Below the pieces are notes generated by a model. The model searched no databases and was not told the DNA's origin. It saw nothing but the letters and a program-made list of their open reading frames with translations. From NCBI GenBank assembly GCA_039916225.1, contig JBDSLU010000167.1, positions 1 through 13,028 of the forward strand: DNA of 13,028 bases, in the 5' to 3' direction. A program made the position numbers and the translations under genes. Positions 13,023-13,028 of the stretch are shown here, in pieces. The stretch comes from JBDSLU01 sp039916225 (GTDB taxonomy: Bacteria; Acidobacteriota; Vicinamibacteria; Vicinamibacterales; Vicinamibacteraceae). Every line of letters begins with the position of its first letter. The stretch's first letter is position 1.

Positions 13023-13028
13023 CAAGAA

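Overview
This is a GC-rich, gene-dense chromosomal window from a Gram-negative bacterium. The Gram-negative call rests on an Omp85-type outer-membrane barrel end and a lipobox lipoprotein. Gene content points to Acidobacteriota, perhaps Vicinamibacteria: a large secreted DUF7948/SBBP beta-propeller protein, an amidohydrolase-like/CIA30 fusion, DUF2203 and DUF2277 proteins, and intergenic GTTGG repeats. The lineage is an inference; another GC-rich soil phylum is possible. I see no tRNA, rRNA, CRISPR array, transposase or phage gene. No known defence or secretion system is present, and no clearly new multi-gene system stands out.

Layout. Positions 1-545 hold the C-terminal end of an outer-membrane barrel protein (+). 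After a GTTGG-rich repeat spacer comes an acyl-CoA thioesterase (+, 737-1225), ending in a perfect 20-bp palindrome. Three minus-strand genes follow: DUF2203 (2790-2437), an IclR-type regulator (2356-1538) and a 7Fe-type ferredoxin (1526-1266). The regulator and ferredoxin are tightly coupled, and the regulator's start is covered by GTTCC/GGAAC half-sites. A symmetric ATTATAAT element separates DUF2203 from a divergent cupredoxin-like lipoprotein (+, 2806-3228). Next comes a 1294-residue secreted protein (+, 3484-7368) with DUF7948, seven SBBP propeller blades, calcium-binding repeats, four DUF5719-like repeats and a C-terminal domain homologous to that lipoprotein. A DUF2277 gene (-) overlaps its end convergently.

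The right part has a membrane-anchored MutS-like ATPase (+, 7709-9571). It converges, with a 7-bp overlap, on a minus-strand cluster read NUDIX hydrolase (12866-12327), Rsm22-family methyltransferase (12325-11300), then the amidohydrolase-like/CIA30 fusion (11268-9565). The last 160 bases hold a two-copy direct repeat and a strong hairpin.

Functional links I would defend are three: the regulator/ferredoxin pair (translational coupling), the lipoprotein/propeller pair (shared domain, same strand, adjacent) and the NUDIX/Rsm22 pair (1-nt gap). The most unusual items are the paired HD...DPHPxH...HDH domain, the amidohydrolase-like protein with no metal ligands and a shrunken barrel, and the operator-like half-site array at the IclR gene.
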